From: Pirellulales bacterium | Lineage (GTDB): Bacteria > Planctomycetota > Planctomycetia > Pirellulales > Thermoguttaceae | NCBI GenBank assembly: GCA_016935315.1 | Contig: JAFGRD010000097.1 | Coordinates: 1-64,000, forward strand | DNA: 64,000 nt | Direction: 5' to 3' | Shown here: piece after piece, positions 18,123-27,031 of the stretch | Numbering within the stretch: the first letter of the stretch is position 1 | How the letters are laid out: the number at the start of each line of letters is the position of its first letter | Position numbers and translations under genes: made by a program | Notes under the pieces: model-generated | What the model saw: only the letters and a program-made list of their open reading frames with translations | The model's database searches: none | Told to the model about the DNA's origin: nothing

Positions 18123-19244
18123 ATGAACTACTGGCTAGACCTTTTCACCGGCATCACGTGGGAGGAGTTCCAAAAGGCTGGTGCCAACATATCAGGTTTC
18201 CGCGAGCACAATCGGGCACGCGCTGCCAAGATCCGTAGGGGGGACATCTTTTTGTGCTACCTAACCGGTGTAAAGCGGTGGGTCGGCTTGCTCGAAGTGA
18301 GCGGCGAAATGTTCGAAGACGACTCGCCAATATGGGGAGAGGAAGTGTTTCCGATTCGTTTTCCAGTGAAACCCATAGTGATGCTGAAGCCGGAACACGG
18401 CGTCCCCATGGAAATGCTACGAGGAAAGCTCAGCTTCTACGAGACGGACACGCCGCCCGGTAGATGGTCCGGGTGGGTGCGCGGGTCTCCCACGAAATAC
18501 CAGAAGGACGACGGTGCGGTAATCGAAACGGCTGTCAGGGAAGCCGAAGCCCAACCCGTTTCGCGTCCAGTTGATGCAAGGAAGCTGAAGCGATCCAGCA
18601 ACCTGTATCGGCTCAAGAAGAGAAGCGGCGACGACGTCGAGAGCGTTGTAACGGTCCCAACAGAGGAGGACGAAACCGACTCGCCCGTCGATCCCGCGGA
18701 CACAGTCACGCACACGGAGATCCAATGGCGGTTGCTGGACTTGGGATCACAAATGGGCTTGAACGTCTGGGCGCCCAGAAACGACCGAGGCAAGGTATGG
18801 GACGGGAAGGCCGTTGCTGACATACCGCGTTTGTTGAACAGTCTGCCTACACAATTCGACGATGTCACGAACGGTACGATTGAGAACATCGACGTTCTCT
18901 GGCTAAACGGAAACGCGATTGTTGCCGCCTACGAAGTGGAGCATACTACGTCGATCTACTCCGGCCTGCTCCGCATGGCCGACCTGCTGACAATGCAACC
19001 CAATATTGACATCAGACTATACTTGGTGGCTCCAGACGAACGGTACGCAAAATTCACGAGAGAAGTCCCCAGACCAACGTTTGCAGCAAGCAGCAAGCCG
19101 CTTCACACTATGTGTAGCTTCCTGCCGTATTCGAAACTGTGTGAAAGGCTCAACGAGATCAAGAGTGTGCTGCCGTATCTGAAGCCCGAGTTTGTCGACG
19201 AAATCGCCGAATTCTACGATCCGGCTGATGAGTTCGACGCATAG
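18123..19244 (+). CDS. EVE-domain protein with putative PD-(D/E)XK-like nuclease domain
   Basis: The 373-residue protein has an N-terminal EVE/PUA-like domain (about 1-140; NYWLDLFTGITWEEFQ, GDIFLCYLTGVKRWVGLLEV). EVE domains read modified bases in DNA or RNA. A charged linker (about 140-195) leads to a C-terminal domain (about 195-345) with NIDVLW (Asp257) and AAYEVEHT (Glu271, Glu273), an Asp...Glu-x-Glu arrangement compatible with a PD-(D/E)XK nuclease. That reading is inference. The fusion would suit a modification-dependent restriction enzyme. Base composition is visibly lower in GC (about 52-55% by eye) than the neighbours, consistent with transfer. It starts 184 bp after the SNF2 gene. 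The ATG at 18123 gives a clean EVE N-terminus. Confidence 0.78.
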   Translation: MNYWLDLFTGITWEEFQKAGANISGFREHNRARAAKIRRGDIFLCYLTGVKRWVGLLEVSGEMFEDDSPIWGEEVFPIRFPVKPIVMLKPEHGVPMEMLRGKLSFYETDTPPGRWSGWVRGSPTKYQKDDGAVIETAVREAEAQPVSRPVDARKLKRSSNLYRLKKRSGDDVESVVTVPTEEDETDSPVDPADTVTHTEIQWRLLDLGSQMGLNVWAPRNDRGKVWDGKAVADIPRLLNSLPTQFDDVTNGTIENIDVLWLNGNAIVAAYEVEHTTSIYSGLLRMADLLTMQPNIDIRLYLVAPDERYAKFTREVPRPTFAASSKPLHTMCSFLPYSKLCERLNEIKSVLPYLKPEFVDEIAEFYDPADEFDA

Positions 19245-19277
19245 GGTTACGTCAGAGTTGGCTGGATTGCCGTCAAT

Positions 19278-20294
19278 TCACTCGCCGCGAGTGGGATTCA
19301 GACACAACACCTGGTGCAGATGCTCCGGCGAGCGGGGCTCGCCCGGCGGACGCTCTCGATGCCACTGGCGGTGCGTCGGCACCAGCGCGTCGTCCAGCGG
19401 CCAGGGATCGAACGGGTCGTAGCCCAGCCAGCGGATCAGCTTGCCGCTGTCCATGGTCACGTTGCCGGCCCGGGGCGGCATGGGGCCGGCCTCCACCCGC
19501 GGGATCCCCTGCAGACAATCCGGATCGTAGCCGCCCACGCGATTGACGATCTGGGCGATCTCGTAGAGGCTCAATTGCCGTGGGCCGCCGGCATGAAACA
19601 GCCCGCAGACGCTGCCGGCCAGCATCGTCTCGCACAGCCGGTTGAGGCAGTCGGTGTAGGTCGGTGTGCGGATTTCGTCGAAGTAGAGTGTCGCCGGGCG
19701 CGATTTTTTGAAGCGCGAGGCGATCCAGTCGATGGCCCCAGCGTGGCCGTTGGAGCTGACGCCCATCGGTAGCGAGATCCGCAGAATGCACGCCGCCGGA
19801 TAGGCGCCGAGAATCACCCGTTCGGCCGCCACCATGGTCTTGCCGTACACGGTCACCGGGTCGGTCGGAGCCTCTTCCCGGTAACCACCGGCGCCGGCGC
19901 CTGAAAAGACCAGATCGACCGACAGATGGACCAGTCGCAGCCCGCGCGGCACCACGTGGCGCAACACGCTGAGCACGCCCTCGAAGTTGATGCGCCAGGC
20001 CAGCGGCGGGTCCAGCTCGCACGGTTTCAGCGCGCAGTTGCCGGCGCAGTGCAGCACGGCGGCGAAGCGGTAGCGGTCGAACAGCCTTGCCAGCCGGCGG
20101 TCGTCCTCGATATTGCAGGCCACGATGCCCGGGCCTCGCAGCCGCAGATTGTCTTGTTGTCGGATGCCGATCACCCGGCCGGGATACTTCCGCCGGAAGT
20201 AGTCCATCGCGTTGTAGCCCGCCACGCCGGCAATTCCGGTAATCAACAGCGGCAGCGGAGGCTCCGGCGGGGAGACGGCGGGGCGACAGATCAT
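19278..20294 (-). CDS. RmlD-like NAD(P)-dependent sugar reductase/epimerase
   Basis: The 338-residue protein is an extended SDR. It has GIAGVAG for dinucleotide binding near the N-terminus, HCAGNCALKPCE in the middle, and a LSVDLVFSG stretch typical of the RmlD/MAT2B branch. The active-site Tyr is present in VYGKTM, but the Lys expected four residues later is Met (Y-x3-M instead of Y-x3-K), which may impair or alter catalysis. RmlD reduces dTDP-4-keto-rhamnose; here the substrate is unknown and no other rhamnose genes are adjacent. I chose the ATG at 20294; the frame continues upstream antisense to mnmG and is not coding there. It is divergent from mnmG. Confidence 0.83.
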   Translation of the reverse strand: MICRPAVSPPEPPLPLLITGIAGVAGYNAMDYFRRKYPGRVIGIRQQDNLRLRGPGIVACNIEDDRRLARLFDRYRFAAVLHCAGNCALKPCELDPPLAWRINFEGVLSVLRHVVPRGLRLVHLSVDLVFSGAGAGGYREEAPTDPVTVYGKTMVAAERVILGAYPAACILRISLPMGVSSNGHAGAIDWIASRFKKSRPATLYFDEIRTPTYTDCLNRLCETMLAGSVCGLFHAGGPRQLSLYEIAQIVNRVGGYDPDCLQGIPRVEAGPMPPRAGNVTMDSGKLIRWLGYDPFDPWPLDDALVPTHRQWHRERPPGEPRSPEHLHQVLCLNPTRGE

Positions 20295-20501
20295 GGGCGG
20301 CAGACGAGGCAGTAGTCCGGCAAGGTGGTAAATGGAGTCGCAACACGTCAGACCTGGGGCAACAGCAAGTGGCCTCGGCCACCCCAGCTTGCAGGATAGA
20401 CGCAACCGCCGCAAGCTGCAAGGCGTTTGCTCGGGGTCCGGGCGGCCGTGGACTCCGCCGTGGACTTTACAGTCCCGTTGCCGCGAGAAACAATAAGCGG
20501 G

Positions 20502-22325
20502 ATGAGCGTTTCGTACGAGTTTGACGTGATTGTGGTGGGCGGGGGGCACGCCGGGACCGAGGCGGCGCTGGCGGCCGCGCGGATGGGAGCCTCTACCGCC
20601 CTGCTCAGCGGCAACCTCGACACGATCGCCCAGATGAGCTGCAATCCGGCCGTCGGCGGCGTGGCCAAGGGGCAGATCGTCCGCGAGATCGACGCCCTGG
20701 GCGGGGCCATGGGCCGGGCGATCGACGCCACCGGCATCCAGTTCCGCATGCTCAACCGCCGCAAGGGCCCCGCCATGCACGGGCCACGGGCCCAGGCCGA
20801 CAAGCGGGCCTATCAGCAGCAGGTCAAACGGCTCGTCGAGGAGCAGCCCGGCTTGGCACTGCGACAAGAAACCGTCGAAGCACTGCTGGTCGAGGGCTCC
20901 GGTGCCCCGCCACGGGTGGCCGGCGTGCGGGTGCTCGGCGACGCCGTCTATCGCGCCCGGGCGGTCATCCTCTGCACCGGCACGTTCATGCAAGGCCTGT
21001 TGCACGTGGGCGAGGCGACCACGCCCGGCGGTCGCATGGGCGAAGGCACGACCGCGGGCGTCAGCCGCTCGCTGCGTCAGTGGAGCTTCGAGCTGGCCCG
21101 CTTCAAGACCGGCACGCCCGCCCGGCTCAACGGCCGCACGATCGACTACGATCAGGCCGAGATGCAGCAGGGCGACGAGGATCCCGAGCCGTTCTCCTTC
21201 CTCACCGACAAGATCGATTGCCGACAGCTTCCGTGCTGGATTACCCACACCACGCCGGCGGTGCACGAGCTGATTCGGGCCAATTTGCACCGGGCGCCGA
21301 TGTTCAGCGGCCAGATCCAATCGACCGGGCCGCGCTATTGCCCGTCGATCGAAACGAAGATCGTCCGCTTCGCCCACAAGGACCGGCACCAGTTGTTTCT
21401 CGAGCCGGAGGGACGCGACACGCACGAGGTCTACGTCAACGGGCTGGCGACCAGCCTGCCGCGCGACGTCCAGGACGCGATGCTGCGCGAGATTCCTGCC
21501 TTGCAGCGGGCCGAGATCCTGCGCTACGGCTACGCAATCGAATACGACTATCTCCCGCCCGAGCAACTGAAAACGTCGCTGGAAACCAAGCGCGTCGCGG
21601 GACTCTATCTGGCCGGACAGATCAACGGCACCACTGGCTACGAAGAGGCGGGTGCCCAGGGACTGATCGCCGGCGCCAACGCGGCGTTGGCCCTGCAAGG
21701 CCGCGAGCCGCTGGTGCTGGGGCGCCACGAGGCTTACATCGGCGTGATGATCGACGACATGGTGACCCGCGGCGTGGACGAGCCCTATCGGATGTTCACC
21801 AGCCGCGCCGAGTATCGACTCCTGTTGCGCCACGACAATGCCGATCGCCGGCTGACGCCCTTGGGACACCACCTGGGGCTGGTCGAGCGTGGCCGCTTCG
21901 AGAGGGTTCAGCGGAAGCAGGCCGAGATCGACCGGGTGGTCGCGCTGCTCGAGCAGCACCGCTGCGGCCAGATCACGTTGGCCAAGATGCTCCGCCGGCC
22001 GGAGGTGACCTGGGGCGACGTGGCGTCGTGCTTGCCGCAGCTCGGCGAAGTGGCGGCCGAGGTGGTCCGGCAGGTCACCCACGACGCGAAGTACGCCGGC
22101 TACATCGCCCGGCAGGAGATCGACATCGCTCGGCAGCACCGGCTGGCGGCCCGCCGCATTCCCGGCGACCTCGATTTCCGCTCGGTGAACCATCTGCGTG
22201 AGGAAGCCCGTGAGAAGCTCTCGCGGATTCGCCCCACCGATCTGGCCCAGGCGGGTCGCATTAGTGGGATCACCCCTGCCGATCTGGCCGTGTTGATGGT
22301 GCATCTGGAATCCGCGGCGCGGTAG
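20502..22325 (+). CDS. mnmG: tRNA uridine-5-carboxymethylaminomethyl(34) synthesis enzyme MnmG
   Basis: The 607-residue product (family about 620-650) starts with the FAD-binding [19 protein letters not shown]. It keeps the family signatures [40 protein letters not shown] and [18 protein letters not shown], plus the C-terminal helical region with [10 protein letters not shown]. With MnmE it modifies wobble U34 in several tRNAs. mnmE is not in the window, so the pair is split here. The ATG at 20502 was chosen from the family N-terminus; the frame is open to 20427. It is divergent from the RmlD-like gene across about 207 bp. Confidence 0.97.
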   Translation: MSVSYEFDVIVVGGGHAGTEAALAAARMGASTALLSGNLDTIAQMSCNPAVGGVAKGQIVREIDALGGAMGRAIDATGIQFRMLNRRKGPAMHGPRAQADKRAYQQQVKRLVEEQPGLALRQETVEALLVEGSGAPPRVAGVRVLGDAVYRARAVILCTGTFMQGLLHVGEATTPGGRMGEGTTAGVSRSLRQWSFELARFKTGTPARLNGRTIDYDQAEMQQGDEDPEPFSFLTDKIDCRQLPCWITHTTPAVHELIRANLHRAPMFSGQIQSTGPRYCPSIETKIVRFAHKDRHQLFLEPEGRDTHEVYVNGLATSLPRDVQDAMLREIPALQRAEILRYGYAIEYDYLPPEQLKTSLETKRVAGLYLAGQINGTTGYEEAGAQGLIAGANAALALQGREPLVLGRHEAYIGVMIDDMVTRGVDEPYRMFTSRAEYRLLLRHDNADRRLTPLGHHLGLVERGRFERVQRKQAEIDRVVALLEQHRCGQITLAKMLRRPEVTWGDVASCLPQLGEVAAEVVRQVTHDAKYAGYIARQEIDIARQHRLAARRIPGDLDFRSVNHLREEAREKLSRIRPTDLAQAGRISGITPADLAVLMVHLESAAR

Positions 22326-22544
22326 AGCGCTTGCGGGGGAAGAGAACGACTTCTCGCCCTCCAGATCCCCCAGCAGGGCCGATTTTCACAAAAGCACCCG
22401 CAGATCGACGAGAATTACTTGACAAGCCAATCTCGCCTGCCGAGACTCGGAGCGTTCGCACCGCTGTCGGCAACGCGAGTCGTCAGGATTGCGGACGGCG
22501 TGGTGACCAGGCACTTGTTAGCTCTTTTGCAGGGAGAAAAGCCC

Positions 22545-23753
22545 ATGCGTTTTTCCTGTTGCGTGCTGCTCTTCGCGGTTCTTGTGGCGGTGTGTGTTCC
22601 CGCGTCTGCCCCCGCGGGGGAGTTGAGTTGGGCATTTCAGTGCACGGGCTTTCCGGTCGGCGATGATCAGACGGCGGTGGCTATGCGGGACGGGCGCGTT
22701 TGGCCGGTCATATTCACCGGAGGAGCCGGTCAGACGCTCGATGCTTACTCTCTCTATCCGACGATGAATCCGCAGACAGGCACCTTCTGGCATCAGATCG
22801 GCGGCGATCTGCTCAATTACAGCCAGCAAGGGTCCGTGGTCAGCGGCCCGTTATCGGCGGCCACAAGTCCCGACGGTCGCATTGGTGTGGTGGTGGGGAG
22901 CGCGAGCGCACCATCGGACAGGTGCGCGGCCGTTCTCGGCGCGCCGGCCACCGGCTTTGGATCGCCGATATACGGTGTTCGATCGATTGATTTTGACGCG
23001 GAAGGAAACCTCATCGCGGGGCAAGACACGATCCTGCCACCGCCCTATGGACCCGTTCCGCTTGTGGACCTCGCGGTTTCGCCTTTCGGCGACCGGGGAA
23101 TGATCGACGACAACATGTACTACTGGCACGAAATCGGCTGGGCGCCGGGTGGCTGGGTCGGGCCTGTGGACCTTCGGCAATTCGGTCCCCAGTTGATTCC
23201 CGATAGCATGGATCTAACGTTCGACAGCCTGGGGCGCCCTCACGTCCTGGGCACGAACGCAAGCACGACCGATCTTATCTCCTACGATTTCGACGTGCGA
23301 AGCGGGTTGTGGACGTTCCAGGTCGTAGCTTCCTCCCCCGGCGGCTACCTATGGGAGCCCGCCGTCGCGGTCGACAGTCAAGGGCGCATGGGAGCTGCCT
23401 GGGTGCAGGATCCGGGCACCGGTCCCGTCGAATTGAAGTATGCGTATCAGTCTGCCGCGGGCGATTGGGTAAGTACCACCGTGGCCTCGCAAGTGACGGA
23501 CCCGCTGCACGGCTTTCAGGATTACGTGATACCGCAACAGATCGTGGGGTTATCCTACGACTACAACGACTTCCCGGTGATCTCCTTCGCCGCCGGCACC
23601 GGGACGGTCTGGCTGGCGTACGATCCGCCGGCGCCCGTCTCGGTGCCCGAGCCGTGGTCGCTGGTGCTGCTGGCAATGGGCGTCGTGGGAGTAGGTGTCG
23701 TGCTTCTGCAGCGTGCCGGGAAGTGTCCGCGCTCGCGGCCGAACGACGCGTAG
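22545..23753 (+). CDS. PEP-CTERM sorted secreted protein (I)
   Basis: The 402-residue protein has a signal peptide (about 1-25, MRFSCCVLLFAVLVAV) and ends with a PEP-CTERM tail: VPEPWSLVL, a hydrophobic helix, then a basic end (RAGKCPRSRP). Such tails are recognised by exosortases and mark export to the envelope or exopolysaccharide. The body looks beta-rich, with repeats like ATSPDGRIGVVVG and AVDSQGRMGAAWV, resembling blades of a propeller. AGGGAG at 22531-22536 supports the ATG at 22545. It is followed 28 bp later by a second PEP-CTERM protein with similar blade motifs, so the two probably arose by duplication and are co-transcribed. Ligand unknown. Confidence 0.87.
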   Translation: MRFSCCVLLFAVLVAVCVPASAPAGELSWAFQCTGFPVGDDQTAVAMRDGRVWPVIFTGGAGQTLDAYSLYPTMNPQTGTFWHQIGGDLLNYSQQGSVVSGPLSAATSPDGRIGVVVGSASAPSDRCAAVLGAPATGFGSPIYGVRSIDFDAEGNLIAGQDTILPPPYGPVPLVDLAVSPFGDRGMIDDNMYYWHEIGWAPGGWVGPVDLRQFGPQLIPDSMDLTFDSLGRPHVLGTNASTTDLISYDFDVRSGLWTFQVVASSPGGYLWEPAVAVDSQGRMGAAWVQDPGTGPVELKYAYQSAAGDWVSTTVASQVTDPLHGFQDYVIPQQIVGLSYDYNDFPVISFAAGTGTVWLAYDPPAPVSVPEPWSLVLLAMGVVGVGVVLLQRAGKCPRSRPNDA

Positions 23754-23781
23754 CGTGAACCGTTCTGAAGCGACACTTGCG

Positions 23782-26112
23782 ATGCGTACCTCCGCTACCA
23801 ACGCCGTGGCCCTTGGTCTTTGTGTGCTGTGTGTTTGCGCGTGTCAAGCTCTCCGTGGCGAGGCCTCTGAGTTCTTCGTCCGCTCGCTGGAGTTGGGTGG
23901 ACCTGTCGAGAACGTGGACGTGGTAGTCACGCCCTACGACGATGTGGCCGTAGGCTACGGGCTGCCAGACGGCACGGTGACCCTCTCTTGGATGCGCGCC
24001 GGCGAAAGACTCTTTGACGACCTGCGCGATCCGGCAGCGGGAGACGCTGCGTCGTTCGCTGCCGATGGTTTCGGAAACGTCTTTTACGCCTCGCGCGGCC
24101 CGGGGGGAGAAGGCATCCGGGTGGGGCAGGATTTCCGCGGATACGGCTCGCTTCGGTCGAGTCTGCATCCCGATTCGGCGGATTTCCTGGTCTCCGTGGT
24201 GCCTGCCATGGCTGTTGATCGTGCCGGCTTGCCCGCGGTGGCTGGAATCGATGTCTCTGGAGCGAGGTTCCTTTCGCGGTTCGACGTGCCGTTGGCCCAC
24301 TGGGAGACCGAGCGCGTGGGCTCGTTCGGCTTGGGCCTTTCTCCACCGCCGCCGGCGCCCAACTGCCAAGCGCTGACGTTCGATACGGCTGGCCACGCCG
24401 CGCTTAGCTACGTTCAAGACACGCTCGGTGGTCTCGGACCGCTGGTGGTCGCCCGGGAGGATGCTTCCGGCTGGGCGAACGTCGCCGACGCCACGGCTCT
24501 CTCGGTCTTCGGCACGAGTGTGGCGGCGCCGCCGGACGGCTCGATCGGTTTTCTCTACGTCGACGACACGGGGCAACTGACGTTCGGGGCCCACAGCACG
24601 GGGGCCGCCGATCCGATCGTGATCAGCCCCCTGGCAAGCCATCTCACGCCTCGGAGCCTAGCCTATGATACCGACGGGAATCCGGTCGTCGTCTATAGCG
24701 AGTGGTCCGGCGGAGTGGACCCGCCGTTCGGCCTGCTACACTTGGCTCATCGAGACTCACAGGGACAGTGGACCGATCAGACGCTGCCGGTAGACAGTCA
24801 GCGCGCGAGCGTTACGTTCGACAGCCGAGGCAATCCGCTGATTGCGGCCGTAACGTCCTCGGGTGTTTCGCTGCTGGCTGTGACGCTGAGTTGGGACGGA
24901 TCCGATTCGACCTGGGACCACGTGGCTGCCGGCCCCCCTGGTGATTCGCACTGGGATGGAGGGAGTTCCGCCGCCGTTCCCACCGCGCAGACGGTGGCCG
25001 TGATCAACTCCGGCACATGCACGGTCGATCGCAACGCGGCAACCTGGTCGCTCCAAATTGGCGAAACAGGCGCGGTCCACATCCTGGCCGACGGCGATCT
25101 CTGTGTTGCCGACGAACTGGCCGTCGCTGCCGACGCAACCTTGGCACTGGACGGCACTGCCGCGGCCGCCGCCACGGTCGCCCAGGGCGCCCTGATCGGC
25201 CAGGGCAAGCTTGTCGGTGACGCCCAAGTGGAAGGCGTGCTTGCCCCGGGCAACGGCGTGGGAACGTTTACGGTTGATGGTACGCTCGTCCTGGGCGACC
25301 ATGCGACCTACGCGTGCGAGTTGTACGCCTCGGGCAATGACCGCCTGGAGGTGATCGGCGGGGGAGGCGTTTGGCTTGATGGCACGTTGGAGCTGAGGGC
25401 CCTGGGACCAGTGCCCCCGCCGGAAGCGGCGGCCGAGGCGCCCTGGGGCGACTCGTCCTGTGAGATCATCGCGGCCACCGAAGGCGCTTCACTGAACGGA
25501 GCCTTTCTCAACTTTCCCCGTCCGGGCCCTGATCCGCCGCTCCCGGAGCAACTCGTGGGACAACACTTGGGCTATGGTGTTTTTACCTCAGACCCAGACG
25601 ACGACGGTCAATGCCTGGTCTACGCCGACGACTCCGTCCGGCTGGACGTGTTTCAGGCCGCACCAGGTGATACCGACGGCGCCCGTTTCGTTAACGGCCT
25701 CGACATCCAAGCGATCCTGGCTGCAAACAAGTTCGGCCGCAACGTCGACGCCGAGTGGACCGAGGGCGACTTCGACGGCAACGGGCGGGTCAACGGCCTC
25801 GACATCCAGGCCATCTTGGCCGCCAACCTGTTCGGCAGTGGACCCTACGCCGCCCTGGCCTGCGGCGGCGATGACGAAATGAAAGACATGGAGTGGGCTC
25901 TCGTCGGCTCGATCGGCATGGATCCGTTGGCCGAGTGGAAGGTCGCCGATACCTTCCAGGGGACCGCAGGGATCCGCTCGGTCCCCATCGCCGTCCCCGA
26001 ACCGGGCACCGTCGTGATGCTGGCGGGGCTGGCGTGTGGCTGTCTTCTCGGTATCGCGATCTCTCGGTGGCGTCGCGCCGTGCTGCGCCGGCGCCGGGTC
26101 GAGAGCCTATAG
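23782..26112 (+). CDS. PEP-CTERM protein (II) with dockerin-like repeats
   Basis: The 776-residue protein has a signal peptide (TNAVALGLCVLCVCAC) and a beta-propeller-like body (about 30-390) resembling protein I. A beta-rich middle with LAPGNGVGTFTVDGTL follows, of the kind seen in autotransporter-like passenger repeats. Two dockerin-like calcium-binding repeats come next (GDTDGARFVNGLDIQAIL and DFDGNGRVNGLDIQAIL). The PEP-CTERM tail is VPEPGTVVML, helix, then a very basic end. The ATG at 23782 fits the signal peptide; a GTG at 23755, one base after the previous stop, would add nine residues. The 3' end overlaps the convergent hpnG-like gene by 6 bp. No cohesin partner is in the window. Confidence 0.86.
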   Translation: MRTSATNAVALGLCVLCVCACQALRGEASEFFVRSLELGGPVENVDVVVTPYDDVAVGYGLPDGTVTLSWMRAGERLFDDLRDPAAGDAASFAADGFGNVFYASRGPGGEGIRVGQDFRGYGSLRSSLHPDSADFLVSVVPAMAVDRAGLPAVAGIDVSGARFLSRFDVPLAHWETERVGSFGLGLSPPPPAPNCQALTFDTAGHAALSYVQDTLGGLGPLVVAREDASGWANVADATALSVFGTSVAAPPDGSIGFLYVDDTGQLTFGAHSTGAADPIVISPLASHLTPRSLAYDTDGNPVVVYSEWSGGVDPPFGLLHLAHRDSQGQWTDQTLPVDSQRASVTFDSRGNPLIAAVTSSGVSLLAVTLSWDGSDSTWDHVAAGPPGDSHWDGGSSAAVPTAQTVAVINSGTCTVDRNAATWSLQIGETGAVHILADGDLCVADELAVAADATLALDGTAAAAATVAQGALIGQGKLVGDAQVEGVLAPGNGVGTFTVDGTLVLGDHATYACELYASGNDRLEVIGGGGVWLDGTLELRALGPVPPPEAAAEAPWGDSSCEIIAATEGASLNGAFLNFPRPGPDPPLPEQLVGQHLGYGVFTSDPDDDGQCLVYADDSVRLDVFQAAPGDTDGARFVNGLDIQAILAANKFGRNVDAEWTEGDFDGNGRVNGLDIQAILAANLFGSGPYAALACGGDDEMKDMEWALVGSIGMDPLAEWKVADTFQGTAGIRSVPIAVPEPGTVVMLAGLACGCLLGIAISRWRRAVLRRRRVESL

Positions 26113-26973
26113 CTGTTCGATCATGCCCGCCAGGAATTTCGCCAACCGCTCCGAGGCCAACAGCGCGTTTTCCTTCAGCCGGAACATGTCCTTGAAGCTG
26201 GACGGGCGCCGCCAGAGGGCCCCGGCCGCGGCGCCGAGCCGGGCAGCGCGGGTCGTCTGCGACAGCAGGTATTCGACGTCGTGTGGCAGCGTTTCGTCGA
26301 CCGCATCGTTGACCACGCGCACGGCCAAGAAGCGAACTTGGCGCCGGCGGCAGACCTCGGCCACGGCGAAGGTTTCCATGTCGACCGCCAGGGCATCGTA
26401 TTGCCCGCCCAGTGCCCGCTTTTCGTCGGGCAAACGCACGACCCGATCGGCCGTCAGCAGCCGGCCGACGTGTACGCCCGGCGTCCGCGCCAGCGTTGCC
26501 GGATCGACCTTCAGATCGATCGCCAGCTCGTTCCCGGCCGTGTCGCTGACCCGATCGACCATCAGCACGTCGTTCCGCTTCAAGTCGGGATTGAGCCCGC
26601 CGGCGAATCCGGCCGAGAGAACCCACTGGGGCTGGTGCCCGTCGATCAACGCTTCGGTGGCCCTGGCCGCCGCTTCGCGGCCCGCTCCGGCGACGACCAG
26701 CGCCAGCCGCCGCTCGGCAAGCCGGCCTTGAACCACGAGGAAGCCGTGTCCGCGGGTGGTGGCGGTGCCGTCGAGCAGGTCCTCCAGACCGCCGGATTCG
26801 ATCCTCAACGCGAAGATCAGGCCCAGGCGAGGCTCGTCCGGCTCTCCGGCTGCGTCGCTGGCGTTTTCGGCGGCTGCTTGCACCTGTTCGCGCGCCACCT
26901 CGCTGAGCTTCTCGCGGGCTTTCTGCCGCGCGGCGTTATGAAACCAGCTTCGGAGGAATTGGCGATAGACCAT
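26107..26973 (-). CDS. hpnG: HpnG-like nucleoside-phosphorylase-family protein (hopanoid pathway)
   Basis: The 288-residue protein has an extra charged N-terminal stretch (about 1-45) and then a PNP/UDP-phosphorylase fold (LGLIFALRIESGG, VLSAGFAGGLNPDL). DALAVDMETFAVAEVC matches the ribose-binding motif around the conserved Met-Glu. In hopanoid pathways HpnG removes adenine from adenosylhopane to give ribosylhopane. The call relies on this fold plus position: it is the last gene of an shc-hpnH-hpnG set on the minus strand. The ATG at 26973 is preferred over a TTG at 27012, which would close the gap to hpnH to 19 bp. Alternative: another nucleosidase. Confidence 0.82.
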   Translation of the reverse strand: MVYRQFLRSWFHNAARQKAREKLSEVAREQVQAAAENASDAAGEPDEPRLGLIFALRIESGGLEDLLDGTATTRGHGFLVVQGRLAERRLALVVAGAGREAAARATEALIDGHQPQWVLSAGFAGGLNPDLKRNDVLMVDRVSDTAGNELAIDLKVDPATLARTPGVHVGRLLTADRVVRLPDEKRALGGQYDALAVDMETFAVAEVCRRRQVRFLAVRVVNDAVDETLPHDVEYLLSQTTRAARLGAAAGALWRRPSSFKDMFRLKENALLASERLAKFLAGMIEQL

Positions 26974-27031
26974 GGCAGCGGCACCGAGGTTCTTTCGGTC
27001 CCCTATGCCCAACTTGTTCTTCTGCGAGTCC

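Noticed and set aside
20295-22304. Long minus-strand open frame continuing the RmlD-like gene through mnmG
   Set aside because: It is antisense to the well-conserved mnmG. The translated part is Leu/Gly/Arg-rich without domains, a common effect of high GC.
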